Part shown: positions 47,407-56,255 of the stretch, one piece after another
How positions within the stretch are numbered: the first letter of the stretch is position 1
How the letters are laid out: each line of letters starts with the position of its first letter
NCBI GenBank assembly: GCA_015178975.1
Contig: WHVD01000043.1
Span: 248,001 to 312,000, forward strand
Source of the DNA: Hysterangium stoloniferum
Lineage: Eukaryota > Basidiomycota > Agaricomycetes > Hysterangiales > Hysterangiaceae
DNA length: 64,000 bases
Direction of reading: 5' to 3'
Notes under the pieces: generated by a model
What the model was told of the DNA's origin: nothing
What the model saw: the letters and a program-made list of their open reading frames with translations, nothing else
The model's database searches: none
Made by a program: the position numbers and the translations under genes

Positions 47407-50400
47407 ATGTCCGAAATTAATCAACCTATCACTCGTCGAGGCACTGTCCGAAGTGCAATTCCCGTGTGGAGCAAGAGAATCGCTCGACGACGGGTGGCTA
47501 GTGATGATTTGAATAGTTTTGCTACTGAAACGGTGAGGATTACCTCTTCACCTTCGAATGCCACAGGCCCCGAACCGATCTACACTGCACGTGCAGAAAG
47601 AGAGGGGAGGATGGACTGTGATGCCGAGATGGAAGAGGTATCGCAAATTGCCTCGGATTCCTCGATGGCCACTTCCAGTGGAAACAATCAAGTTCCTATT
47701 AGTGAAGCCTCGAATGAATCTAGTGAGAGTGGAGAGGTCAACGCGACATTTCCCTGTCCTAGTGAGTATCTCAGAACTCAAGTCGCCCTCCAAAACTGGA
47801 CTGGTCAGTACGGGTTGGTGTACCCTGAAGAGCTGGCCGCACCTCGAAAGACCTTCCGCAGGAGGTTCCAAAAGGGGAAACCTCTCATTTGCCCAGAAGC
47901 ACTCTTTTTTCCAGAGTGGTTTGAAGGAGAGAGCAGTGGCGATGAGAGGAAGGAAGGATCGTCCAAGGAGACGGCACTTGAGCACCGCCAGGGTGCTAAG
48001 TTTAAATGGTCCGATTGTTCGGAATCTGATGCCGATCAGTTAGGGCCGCTCCCAGAAACATGGACGTTACCCTACAAGCTGAGAACCGGAGGGACTAGAG
48101 GGCTGGAAAGCTCTGGAATATTTTCCCGGTCATCCATAAATCTAGGTGCCATTGTCATTGAGGTAGAGGAAAACGCACCTGTATCAAATGAACCCACATC
48201 TTCTAGGTTAGAGCCTGCAAGTGCAGATGGATCTAAACAGACATTACCAATGCGCACCAGCAAAGGGAAGGAAAGAATGAAAGGCGAGCGCCCCTTGAAG
48301 ACCCTGGACAAAGGGAGCGAAATGCAGAATAGTCAGCCGCAGAAAGAGCGGAAGCCCAAGAAAGTTACTAGCCGTTATGTACGGGAGCCTTCACAAGTGC
48401 CGGAGGGTGGGTACTTTGCAGTAGGAGGGCAAGGGAAATTTGGACCACCATCCCATTCGAGCAGCTCATCGTCTAGCGATGGAGATGATGAGTCGTCAGA
48501 TAGTACGTCAACTGAGTCCGACTCATCAGCCAGCAAACGTAGCACCGACTCCCCTGAGTCTGGATCAGAATCGGAAAGTGCTTCCCTAAGTCGCTCTGAA
48601 ACAAGAAGGAAGCATAGAAAGAAAAACTCACCTAGCGCTCAGCGCGTAAGACAGGTCAAACGTAAACGGTCCAAGGCTGAGGCGAAGCGAACCAAGAAAC
48701 TGCTTGCTGGAGTTAAGACTAAGCAAGCTGTGATCTACACAGGCACTGCTGAACTTGACGTTCTCGAAGCATTTATATATGCCTATGATCTCTGGGCAGA
48801 GATCAATGGGTTAGATCGCAAGTGGGCGGTGAAATTGATCATATACTTCCTTGATGGAAAGGCAAGCTCCTTCTATATGAAGCATGTAGCATTGAGCAAA
48901 CGGAAGTGGACCTTGAAGGCTGTCTATGATGGCCTATTCGACTACTGCTTTCCTGCTGATTATAAGGTGCATCTGCGAAAGCAACTAACATCCGCCAGGC
49001 AGGGTAGAAAGTGTTTTCGTGACTTTGCGCGAGATGTCGAAAATAACGCTAGAAGGTTTCCGGATATTCACGAGCGACAACTCAAGCAAATTGTCTGGGA
49101 TGGGGCATATGACTATATTAAAGAAAAATGGTTAGATAATGGGCTCAATCCTGACAATACGTCATGGAAGAAACTTATCAAAACTGCTACCCAGTTTGAG
49201 GCTGCACAAGAATTTCGACTGGCAGAAAAAGGGAGGAGGGAAAACATAGCATCCAGATCACCTCGGTTATGGGGCCCAAAGAAAGACTTGGGAAGTCAGA
49301 CCGGGCAGAAGGTGGATACCCAAGGGGTGAAAAATAAATACTCCAAGCCATCTGGACCGAGGGGTACCACTCTCGAACCACGTTCTAAATTAAGTTGGAG
49401 TGAGATGAATCAACTTCGAGCAGAGGGGCGATGTTTCTCATGCAGGAATGAGGGTCACGAATCCCACAACTGTCCTCGTGGGAAGTTTGTGTCGGCACCA
49501 AGAAAAGGGGTTGCAGTGTCTGCTGGATCCGTCCGAGTAAAACGACTCACTAACTTGGAAAGAAAGAAGGAACGGGCAGAGTTACAATTACATATGGCTT
49601 CATTCGTGTTTAAGGATGAAGAGACACAACAGGAGTTCAATAACTTACACGATCAGATTTATGCCACCTGGCTGCAGAGATCAGTCACTGAATATTTTGG
49701 GCCTGATACTGCCATAGCTGAGGGTCAAAATCCGCTGACACGGTTCGAGGTGTCCTATTTGGTCGAAGACTTCAGGGTGCGAGACAACATCATACCTGGG
49801 GATCCTCTTCAAATTAGCAAAAGTATATGTCGGGAACCAGGATTTACTGTTGCTCAAAGCATTGTGAATGACCCTGATTGGTTAGGGAGAAAGCTCACCG
49901 ATGACTGTGCAGACCATGTGACAGTGGCAAGGATTATACAACAGCGTTGTTGTACACATTTTTCGCGACTCGAGTCTATGGCAGCGGGAATGCGACACAC
50001 AGAACGCTTTCAGGTCTCGTTTGATGGTACGCATTGGGTGTATGAAATTGTGGATCTCTTACAACCCCACTTATATATGGCGATTACGAAACAAGCTCTG
50101 TTCAGTGGTGACTGGGAAATTGTGCAAGTAGTTAGCAATGCTATCCCAATGGCAGGAGGAACTACTCAATGGGAGCCCATAGAGGATGAGGACCTACCGG
50201 GAATAGAGGGAAATAGTCCAGCACAGTATCTTCTCGAAGCCCTGAAGGAGTACTTTCCACCTGAAGAAGCACTGCAGGAGGGAATTAATCCTGAAGCCCG
50301 GTTTAGGGTACATACAGAAGAATTGGGACTTCGGATATGGGATGAGATCCACACGGACATACCTCTGTTTATGCCATGGTCTGTGTTCCGGCTGAATGAG

Positions 50401-52017
50401 AACATGGATGATAAAATCGAGGCGGTATATAAGGAGCACATACCTAGTTTCTCTGAAGAGATGCCAGCGTTTCGAAGGTATTGTCAAGGGGCGATGTGCA
50501 ATCTTCTGGATCTCCGTTTCCGAGTCTACTACAAGACAAGTGTTTTTGACGATGTAAATGGAGTAGAGCGGCAGCGATTTCGAGTGTCCTTTACTGCAGG
50601 ACTATACGAGATTCACGATCGTGAGTTACGGAAAAGATATACTGTGACGACCGACCATTTACAACATGAGGAGTGGACCGTACCTGATATATTGACTCGG
50701 GCAGTATCCCAGGAGGAGGAGTCGGAACCTATTGTTTTCGCAAATGCTGCCCATGTCACCAGGAGGAAAACATTAGGATCTAAAAGGAGTCAATTAAAAG
50801 ATGGAGGTATTGGGACGGTCGAGCATACTTCAATGCAGCCCAAGGATTTTACTTGGTGGCTGCCCAAGCCAGTGGTCATTGAAGCATTCATCAATGGACG
50901 ACCTGTGAAAGCCCTAATTGATAGTGGGTCACTCGCAGATTTTATGTCCACAACGTTGGTTGATCAGCTAGGAGTTACTAAGAATCCACTGCTCAAACCA
51001 CTCACTGTGCAATTGGCTGTTCATGGGTCGAGATCGAAAATCAACTATTCGGTGACTGCTCAGTTTGTATACCAGAACATAAATTGTTCACGTCGTTTTG
51101 ATGTCGCCAATCTCGATTCCTACGATTTGATTTTAGGGACCCCATTTATTTTTCAACATAGAGTGATGCTAGGCTTGAATCCTACGAGAGTTAACATTGG
51201 GTCTAGCCAGCCACTACCAATGGAAGGAGACACCATCGAGACACTGCGGTCCGCCGTTGCTGAAGTTTTTGAGGATGAGCTTGATGGGTTAAAGGTCGAA
51301 TTGCGTGCTGAAGCTGCGGACTTAGACCCAGACACTGCAATGACAGGGCTGCCTCCACTACGGGCAGTGAATCATACCATTCCCATAATTGACGAGGGTA
51401 AAATCTATTCATGGCGGCCTTCTAAGTGTCCAGATGCAATGAGGTCTCTATGGCAGGAAAAGAAAACAGCGTACCTGAGGAATGGGAGATGGCGGGTAGC
51501 CACGGGTACAAATGCATGTCCTATGCTCATCATTCCTAAGCCTCCAAAAGCCGATGGAAAGTTGCGGATTCGCACCGTAGTGGATAAACGTGAGCAGAAC
51601 GCTAACACGTATAAGCTGGCTACACCCTTGCCGGATATTGAAGCCATTCTACAAAACGTTGTGCGGCATAAGTATTGGAGTCTAATAGATGGAAAGGATG
51701 CCTATGAACAAATTCGAGGGGTGCCGGAGCATGTCCATCGGACATTGTTTACATCTCCAGATGGCACTATGGAAAGCTTAACATTACAGATTGGCGATTG
51801 CAATGGGCCGTCCACATATCAGACGTTGATGAACCACTTGTTCGCTCCTTACATTGGCGTTTTCATGGATGTCTATCTGGATGATATAGTTATATATTCA
51901 GATTCCATTGCTGATCATGTGAAGCATTTACGGACCGTGTTTAACGTGCTCCGTCAAGAGAAGCTTTACCTGGCTTCGACAAAATGCACTTATTTGCTCC
52001 TGAATTGCGAGTTCTAG
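47407..52017 (+). CDS. Chromovirus Gag-Pol, part 1: gag, zinc knuckle, protease, RT core
   Basis: The ATG at 47407 is in a strong GCCACCATG context. A 1536-residue ORF: acidic, Ser-rich N-terminus (to about 440); gag domain about 453-605 (LEAFIYAYDLWAEINGLDRK); CCHC knuckle CFSCRNEGHESHNC from about 676; protease with ALIDSG (Asp about 1172) and LILGTPF; then RT with VVDKREQNANTYKLATPLPD, SLIDGKDAYEQIR and the catalytic VYLDDIVIYS (YLDD at about 1490-1493). Gag and Pol are fused in one frame. Between knuckle and protease are about 430 residues of an unusual region with repeated RFRV/RFQVSF blocks that I do not recognise. The ORF ends at 52017, inside the RT thumb, where the next ORF takes over in another frame. 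Confidence 0.95.
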   Translation: MSEINQPITRRGTVRSAIPVWSKRIARRRVASDDLNSFATETVRITSSPSNATGPEPIYTARAEREGRMDCDAEMEEVSQIASDSSMATSSGNNQVPISEASNESSESGEVNATFPCPSEYLRTQVALQNWTGQYGLVYPEELAAPRKTFRRRFQKGKPLICPEALFFPEWFEGESSGDERKEGSSKETALEHRQGAKFKWSDCSESDADQLGPLPETWTLPYKLRTGGTRGLESSGIFSRSSINLGAIVIEVEENAPVSNEPTSSRLEPASADGSKQTLPMRTSKGKERMKGERPLKTLDKGSEMQNSQPQKERKPKKVTSRYVREPSQVPEGGYFAVGGQGKFGPPSHSSSSSSSDGDDESSDSTSTESDSSASKRSTDSPESGSESESASLSRSETRRKHRKKNSPSAQRVRQVKRKRSKAEAKRTKKLLAGVKTKQAVIYTGTAELDVLEAFIYAYDLWAEINGLDRKWAVKLIIYFLDGKASSFYMKHVALSKRKWTLKAVYDGLFDYCFPADYKVHLRKQLTSARQGRKCFRDFARDVENNARRFPDIHERQLKQIVWDGAYDYIKEKWLDNGLNPDNTSWKKLIKTATQFEAAQEFRLAEKGRRENIASRSPRLWGPKKDLGSQTGQKVDTQGVKNKYSKPSGPRGTTLEPRSKLSWSEMNQLRAEGRCFSCRNEGHESHNCPRGKFVSAPRKGVAVSAGSVRVKRLTNLERKKERAELQLHMASFVFKDEETQQEFNNLHDQIYATWLQRSVTEYFGPDTAIAEGQNPLTRFEVSYLVEDFRVRDNIIPGDPLQISKSICREPGFTVAQSIVNDPDWLGRKLTDDCADHVTVARIIQQRCCTHFSRLESMAAGMRHTERFQVSFDGTHWVYEIVDLLQPHLYMAITKQALFSGDWEIVQVVSNAIPMAGGTTQWEPIEDEDLPGIEGNSPAQYLLEALKEYFPPEEALQEGINPEARFRVHTEELGLRIWDEIHTDIPLFMPWSVFRLNENMDDKIEAVYKEHIPSFSEEMPAFRRYCQGAMCNLLDLRFRVYYKTSVFDDVNGVERQRFRVSFTAGLYEIHDRELRKRYTVTTDHLQHEEWTVPDILTRAVSQEEESEPIVFANAAHVTRRKTLGSKRSQLKDGGIGTVEHTSMQPKDFTWWLPKPVVIEAFINGRPVKALIDSGSLADFMSTTLVDQLGVTKNPLLKPLTVQLAVHGSRSKINYSVTAQFVYQNINCSRRFDVANLDSYDLILGTPFIFQHRVMLGLNPTRVNIGSSQPLPMEGDTIETLRSAVAEVFEDELDGLKVELRAEAADLDPDTAMTGLPPLRAVNHTIPIIDEGKIYSWRPSKCPDAMRSLWQEKKTAYLRNGRWRVATGTNACPMLIIPKPPKADGKLRIRTVVDKREQNANTYKLATPLPDIEAILQNVVRHKYWSLIDGKDAYEQIRGVPEHVHRTLFTSPDGTMESLTLQIGDCNGPSTYQTLMNHLFAPYIGVFMDVYLDDIVIYSDSIADHVKHLRTVFNVLRQEKLYLASTKCTYLLLNCEF
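49600..50750 (+). other. Unrecognised repeated domain between gag and protease
   Basis: Within part 1 of the chromovirus polyprotein, residues about 730-1115 carry at least four diverged units built on a pattern like TRFEVSYLVEDFRVRDNI, ERFQVSFDGTHWVYEIVD, ARFRVHTEELGLRIWDEI and QRFRVSFTAGLYEIHDRE, each followed by a bulky acidic spacer. This is not a standard gag, protease or dUTPase region. The repeats suggest an internally duplicated module. Confidence 0.6.
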
Positions 52018-55000
52018 GACATGTGGTCAATGATAAAGGGATCAAAATGGACCCCCATAAGGTGGACTCAGTCGCGAACTGGAAAATTCCGACGAATAAG
52101 TTATTGTTGGCTGGGTTTTTGGGGGCAGTAGGATACCTCGCGAACAACTGTGAAGGGGTAAGAATCCCGATGGCCATCCTGGCTAATCAGACAGGGGTAA
52201 ACAGACCATGGAAGTGGGGCGCAACTGAGCAACGTGCCTTCGAAGAGGTTAAGCGGATTGTTCAGTCTCATCGTGACAAGTATCACATTGCATTAGATTA
52301 CTCACCAGGCCATTCCACTATTAATTTGGTAACTGACGCATCCTTAACGGGAGCGAGTGGCATCCTCAGCCAAGGGGACGACTTTCAAAAAGCAGCTGTG
52401 GTGTCCTTTTGGTCCGGGAAATTCAATTCGGCTCAACAGAACTATCCTGTGCATGAACAGGAGCTCCTCGCCATTGTGGAATCATTGAAACGGTTTCGGC
52501 CACAGCTGTTGGGGGTAAAGTTCCGGATTTGTACTGACCATAAGGGTATAGAATATATACTTACGCAAAGAAGTTTGTCCCCAAGGCAGACAAGGTGGCT
52601 GGATCTCCTCAATGAATTCGATTTCGAGATCCAGTACATCCCTGGCCAGGTGAATACTTTTGCTGATGCGCTGTCCCGCATTTACAGTGACGAACCACTC
52701 GGAACCGTTCGGGCGGAAACAGAATATATAAGTGAGACACCTGAGGGGGACGAGGAGGAGAGAGGAGTACCTTACAGGTCACAAGGAGGCCGTCTCAACA
52801 ACATGTCGACACCACTATATACCGGGTTAGCAGCAATGGTGTTAACAGATGCAACCAGACGGTCCAGCAGGCTGGCCACCCGCTCACGGCCATCATATGC
52901 AACGCTGGCCGGGTTGAAGACTCAGAGCAAGAGACATAAAGGACAACTGGGAAAAGGGGTGGCCAACGTAGAGACAGAATGGGGTGCAGCCGCTAGTTTG
53001 CAAGAAGGGCCTGATCAGTCAGGCAACAATAGTCGTCAGGATGATAGAGAAGACACCTCACAATTGGCAATGGAGGGCGAGTTACCGGGGGTTCAGACAA
53101 AAACACGTTCTGAGTTTCCGCTAGCGAGGATAATCTCAGAGGGTCACCCAGGCATCCACATCCCGGATGCACTTCGACAACAGTATGGATCAGATGACTT
53201 CTTTGCTAAGATTTGGGCAGTGCCCCTGGAGTATAAGGGGTTTAAATTGCAGGAGGGCCTCTTGTTCCTGAAGTTAGAAAAGGTCAACTTACTGTGTATC
53301 CCGGATATTATGGTAGGCACTCGACGGGTGCGGGAAATAATTATCTCGCACGCTCACTCGATCCTGGCACACTTAGGGGCAAGGAAAACTGCCACATATC
53401 TGAGATCTAACGTATGGTGGCCATCTTTAACCAAGGATGTCGAGTTGTTTTGCAGGTCGTGCAGTGTGTGCGTGACTTCGAAATCAGACACTCAAAAGCC
53501 GCAGGGACATCTTCGTTCATTGGAGGTGCCTTCACAGCCATGGGAGGCAATTGGAGTCGACTTTGTGGGACCATTACCGCTGTCCAGGAACCGCCTTGGG
53601 GAGTTTGATAACATCTGTGTCATTATTGACCATTTAACGTGCATGGTTCACTTAGTTCCAGCATGGGGCAATTATACTGCTACGCAAATGGCTGAAGTGA
53701 TATTTGATCATGTTTACAAGCTGCATGGCCTGCCGCTCAAGATAATCAGTGATCGAGACTCACTATTTACGAGCCTGTTCTGGAGAGACCTTCACCGGTT
53801 AATAGGGGTTGAATTGAGGATGTCGTCTGCATATCATCCTCAAACGGATGGAGCGACTGAGCGAGCAAATAGGACGATGACGCAGATGCTGAGGCAGTGT
53901 ATAGTGCCAAACCAGAAGGATTGGGTGTCAAAACTGCCTGCAATCGAGTTTGCTATGAATAACGCTACCTCTGAAACGACCAGGTTCTCACCATTTTTCT
54001 TAAATTATGGCCGAATGCCACGGCCATTGCTCTGGGAAAGCAATACACAATATCCCGGTGTTCTTGCCTTTGCAGAACGCATGAAGCTGGCTATAATGAC
54101 TGCACATGATGAAATCCTGGCGGCGAGGGTCAAGCAGACATGGCAGGCAAACCGCCATAGGAGGGCTGCTAAGTTTAGCATCAATGACCTTGTTTATCTG
54201 TCCACGAAAAACTTACGTTTGCCAAAGCATAGGGCACGCAAATTGCTGCCAAAATACATTGGCCCTTTTAGGATCACCCGCGTCTTGGAGCCAGGAGCAA
54301 CCTATGAGCTGGACCTGTCTGTGGAGCTAAAGAAGCAGGGAATTAACCCTTCCTTTCATGCGTCTTTACTTCGTATCCATATCCCGAATGACGACCAGCT
54401 CTTCCCAGGTAGGCAGCTCAGACAAATCCCTGGCTTTGGCAGTCAGCAACGGGAGTGGGCGGTAGAAAGAATTTTGGCTCACTCGGGCAAAGGCATCGAT
54501 GCGTTGTTTGAGGTATTGTGGAACACGGGTGAGACGACATGGCTACCATACGAGGAGATTCAACACATGCAGCCATTGCAGGCATACATGGAAGCCTTGG
54601 GCATTTCGAGTGTCCGTTTGTTGCCGCGAGGCCGAGGTCAGTCCACCGATCACATCAAGGTCGCACAAATGTCTGTGATGCCAGGGTGTGGTCGACATCG
54701 ATCTGTGGGGTCTAGCGCTAAAGACACATCTGCTATTTATGTGGGATCAGTACGTCCAAGCACTGGGCAGGACTTACCCACCATGGAGGCACAGGGTCTA
54801 CCCACACAGGTCTCTACGGAAATTTTGACAGCAACGATGGCCGCTGTCCACGATAGCGCACTTAGGGGGGTACAGGTTGCTTGGGATCTGCGAATGGGGC
54901 ACCTAGAGTCAATGCATCGTCAGATCATTGAAGCACAGCAACATATCGACAAGCCACAAACTGTCCCTATGGCTAGGCTTCGCACCAGGGAACGGTGCCG

Positions 55001-55397
55001 GGCCTGGCGAGAGCAACGTCAAATGCCTCTAGTGGCAAGGCTGTCTCCACACCCAGACAGCTCCCATAGGCTCCCAACAACACGCCGACAGCATGCGTCG
55101 AGTGATTCCCGTAGCAGGACCAAGCCGCGTAAGAGCGCCTCAACACAGTCGGCACCATCTCTTCTGCAACGCCTCGACGCTGAGCCCCACCAGGGCATAC
55201 GTGGCCAGTCCTCTAAGTCGGCAGTGAACGGCTTACACACAGAATGGGAAGCACCCACCTCACATGAGGACGCGGCGGTGGCACAAGGGAGCGGGGTGCA
55301 CACTGAGGGGATGAAGGTTGATGTGTGGGGAGAGGGAGGATACTGGAGCGATGATTTTGATGAGTTGGAGCAGGGAGTGTTGGAATTACACGGTTGA
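51984..55397 (+). CDS. Chromovirus Pol, part 2: RT end, RNase H, integrase, chromodomain
   Basis: The frame overlaps part 1 by 34 bases and sits at -1 relative to it. It opens with MHLFAPELRVLGHVVNDKGI, the normal continuation of RT after the thumb. RNase H: LVTDASLTG (Asp about 118), HEQELLAIVESL, CTDHKGIEY, ADALSR. Integrase: H-H/C-C zinc part (SHAHSILAHLG ... CRSCSVC, from about 456) and core D526 (GVDFVGP), D590 (ISDRDSLFTS), E626 (GATERANR), spacing DD35E. A chromodomain-like end (REWAVERILAHSGKG ... FEVLWNTGETTWLPYEEI, about 822-865) would target insertion to modified histone. A tail of about 250 residues, rich in Arg, Gln and Ser, follows and ends at 55397, 47 bp before the 3' LTR. The upstream frame break is probably a one-base loss in a short A run. 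Confidence 0.95.
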   Translation: MHLFAPELRVLGHVVNDKGIKMDPHKVDSVANWKIPTNKLLLAGFLGAVGYLANNCEGVRIPMAILANQTGVNRPWKWGATEQRAFEEVKRIVQSHRDKYHIALDYSPGHSTINLVTDASLTGASGILSQGDDFQKAAVVSFWSGKFNSAQQNYPVHEQELLAIVESLKRFRPQLLGVKFRICTDHKGIEYILTQRSLSPRQTRWLDLLNEFDFEIQYIPGQVNTFADALSRIYSDEPLGTVRAETEYISETPEGDEEERGVPYRSQGGRLNNMSTPLYTGLAAMVLTDATRRSSRLATRSRPSYATLAGLKTQSKRHKGQLGKGVANVETEWGAAASLQEGPDQSGNNSRQDDREDTSQLAMEGELPGVQTKTRSEFPLARIISEGHPGIHIPDALRQQYGSDDFFAKIWAVPLEYKGFKLQEGLLFLKLEKVNLLCIPDIMVGTRRVREIIISHAHSILAHLGARKTATYLRSNVWWPSLTKDVELFCRSCSVCVTSKSDTQKPQGHLRSLEVPSQPWEAIGVDFVGPLPLSRNRLGEFDNICVIIDHLTCMVHLVPAWGNYTATQMAEVIFDHVYKLHGLPLKIISDRDSLFTSLFWRDLHRLIGVELRMSSAYHPQTDGATERANRTMTQMLRQCIVPNQKDWVSKLPAIEFAMNNATSETTRFSPFFLNYGRMPRPLLWESNTQYPGVLAFAERMKLAIMTAHDEILAARVKQTWQANRHRRAAKFSINDLVYLSTKNLRLPKHRARKLLPKYIGPFRITRVLEPGATYELDLSVELKKQGINPSFHASLLRIHIPNDDQLFPGRQLRQIPGFGSQQREWAVERILAHSGKGIDALFEVLWNTGETTWLPYEEIQHMQPLQAYMEALGISSVRLLPRGRGQSTDHIKVAQMSVMPGCGRHRSVGSSAKDTSAIYVGSVRPSTGQDLPTMEAQGLPTQVSTEILTATMAAVHDSALRGVQVAWDLRMGHLESMHRQIIEAQQHIDKPQTVPMARLRTRERCRAWREQRQMPLVARLSPHPDSSHRLPTTRRQHASSDSRSRTKPRKSASTQSAPSLLQRLDAEPHQGIRGQSSKSAVNGLHTEWEAPTSHEDAAVAQGSGVHTEGMKVDVWGEGGYWSDDFDELEQGVLELHG

Positions 55398-55444
55398 CCC
55401 GTCTGCGATACTGGGCACACTGCTGTGCAGTGTGGGAGGGCGGA

Positions 55445-55733
55445 TGTAACGGGAGCAGACTGGGTGGCGGACGATGAATCGGGCGGGTAACCGCCCTAGT
55501 CTTAGATGGTAAGGGGTAAAGCGAAGATGCTGGAAGTTTTCGATCAGTAGAGGGTTTCAGACTTATAAGAGGTTGTCAGGGAACGTAGCTTAGAGGGGCG
55601 AGCATAAATAGGTGAACCCCTAGTAGTTAGAAGGGGGTCTTTTTTCGAATTGGAGCCTATTCCTACTCTGTGCGTTCCGCTTCGTAAAGAGCTCAACTGA
55701 AGGATTACGCTATCTATAAAGCCGAACCTTACA
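55445..55733 (+). repeat. 3' LTR of the chromovirus
   Basis: 289 bp, one difference from the 5' LTR in GCGAAGATGC (5' copy GCGAAGACGC). Directly flanked by ACATG. Confidence 0.95.
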
Positions 55734-56255
55734 ACATGGCACAACTGACCATTCGGACACTGGTGCACTTTCTTGGAATGATTCTCGTATCGTCTAGCAC
55801 TTTTGATGGTCGTAAATGTCTCTTTTCTGGACACACTTCGAAAAATAGACCAACAGTAAGTTGCGAGAGGCGTACCAGTTGACACATGAATTTTTGCAAT
55901 TGTTTGCTTGGTCGCCTCTTTACTCCTTTACAGATGCATGAGTTATCTTCGAGCATTGTACGACATCTCTGCGCGATGCAAGCTTCATAAAGTGTAGTGA
56001 TCTTTCTGTGAAATGGCTTCGTCCCCTGCGTTACTCAAAGGTGGAGTGCAGATATTGGGAGCCTCCTAAACTCAGTACTTTGAATATCTGACGCCTGAAA
56101 AAGAACTCATCTTACGTACCAAAATCGCGCTGTCGGGCATGTGAGGCAACACTTGAAGGTAGCCAACGGCCGTGGTACCATCTGAATGTAATAAATTGCA
56201 CTGATGTTGATATATTAATGTTGAAAAGAAATGTGGCTGACCTAGACTTCCTCCG

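Larger units (their letters stand above)
46975..55733 (+). mobile_element. Nearly intact Ty3/Gypsy chromovirus, 8759 bp
   Basis: Two 289 bp LTRs (46975-47263, 55445-55733), TGTAACGGGAGC...CCTTACA, differ at one position as far as I can see (a C in the 5' copy, T in the 3' copy, in CpG context). Exact target duplication ACATG (46970-46974, 55734-55738). A purine-rich tract (GTGTGGGAGGGCGGA) precedes the 3' LTR. The region after the 5' LTR (CTTTTTGAGTATTTTG) is not a usual tRNA primer site starting TGG, so priming is unresolved. A run of 20 A lies at 47337-47356. The near-identical LTRs indicate a very recent insertion. Confidence 0.97.
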
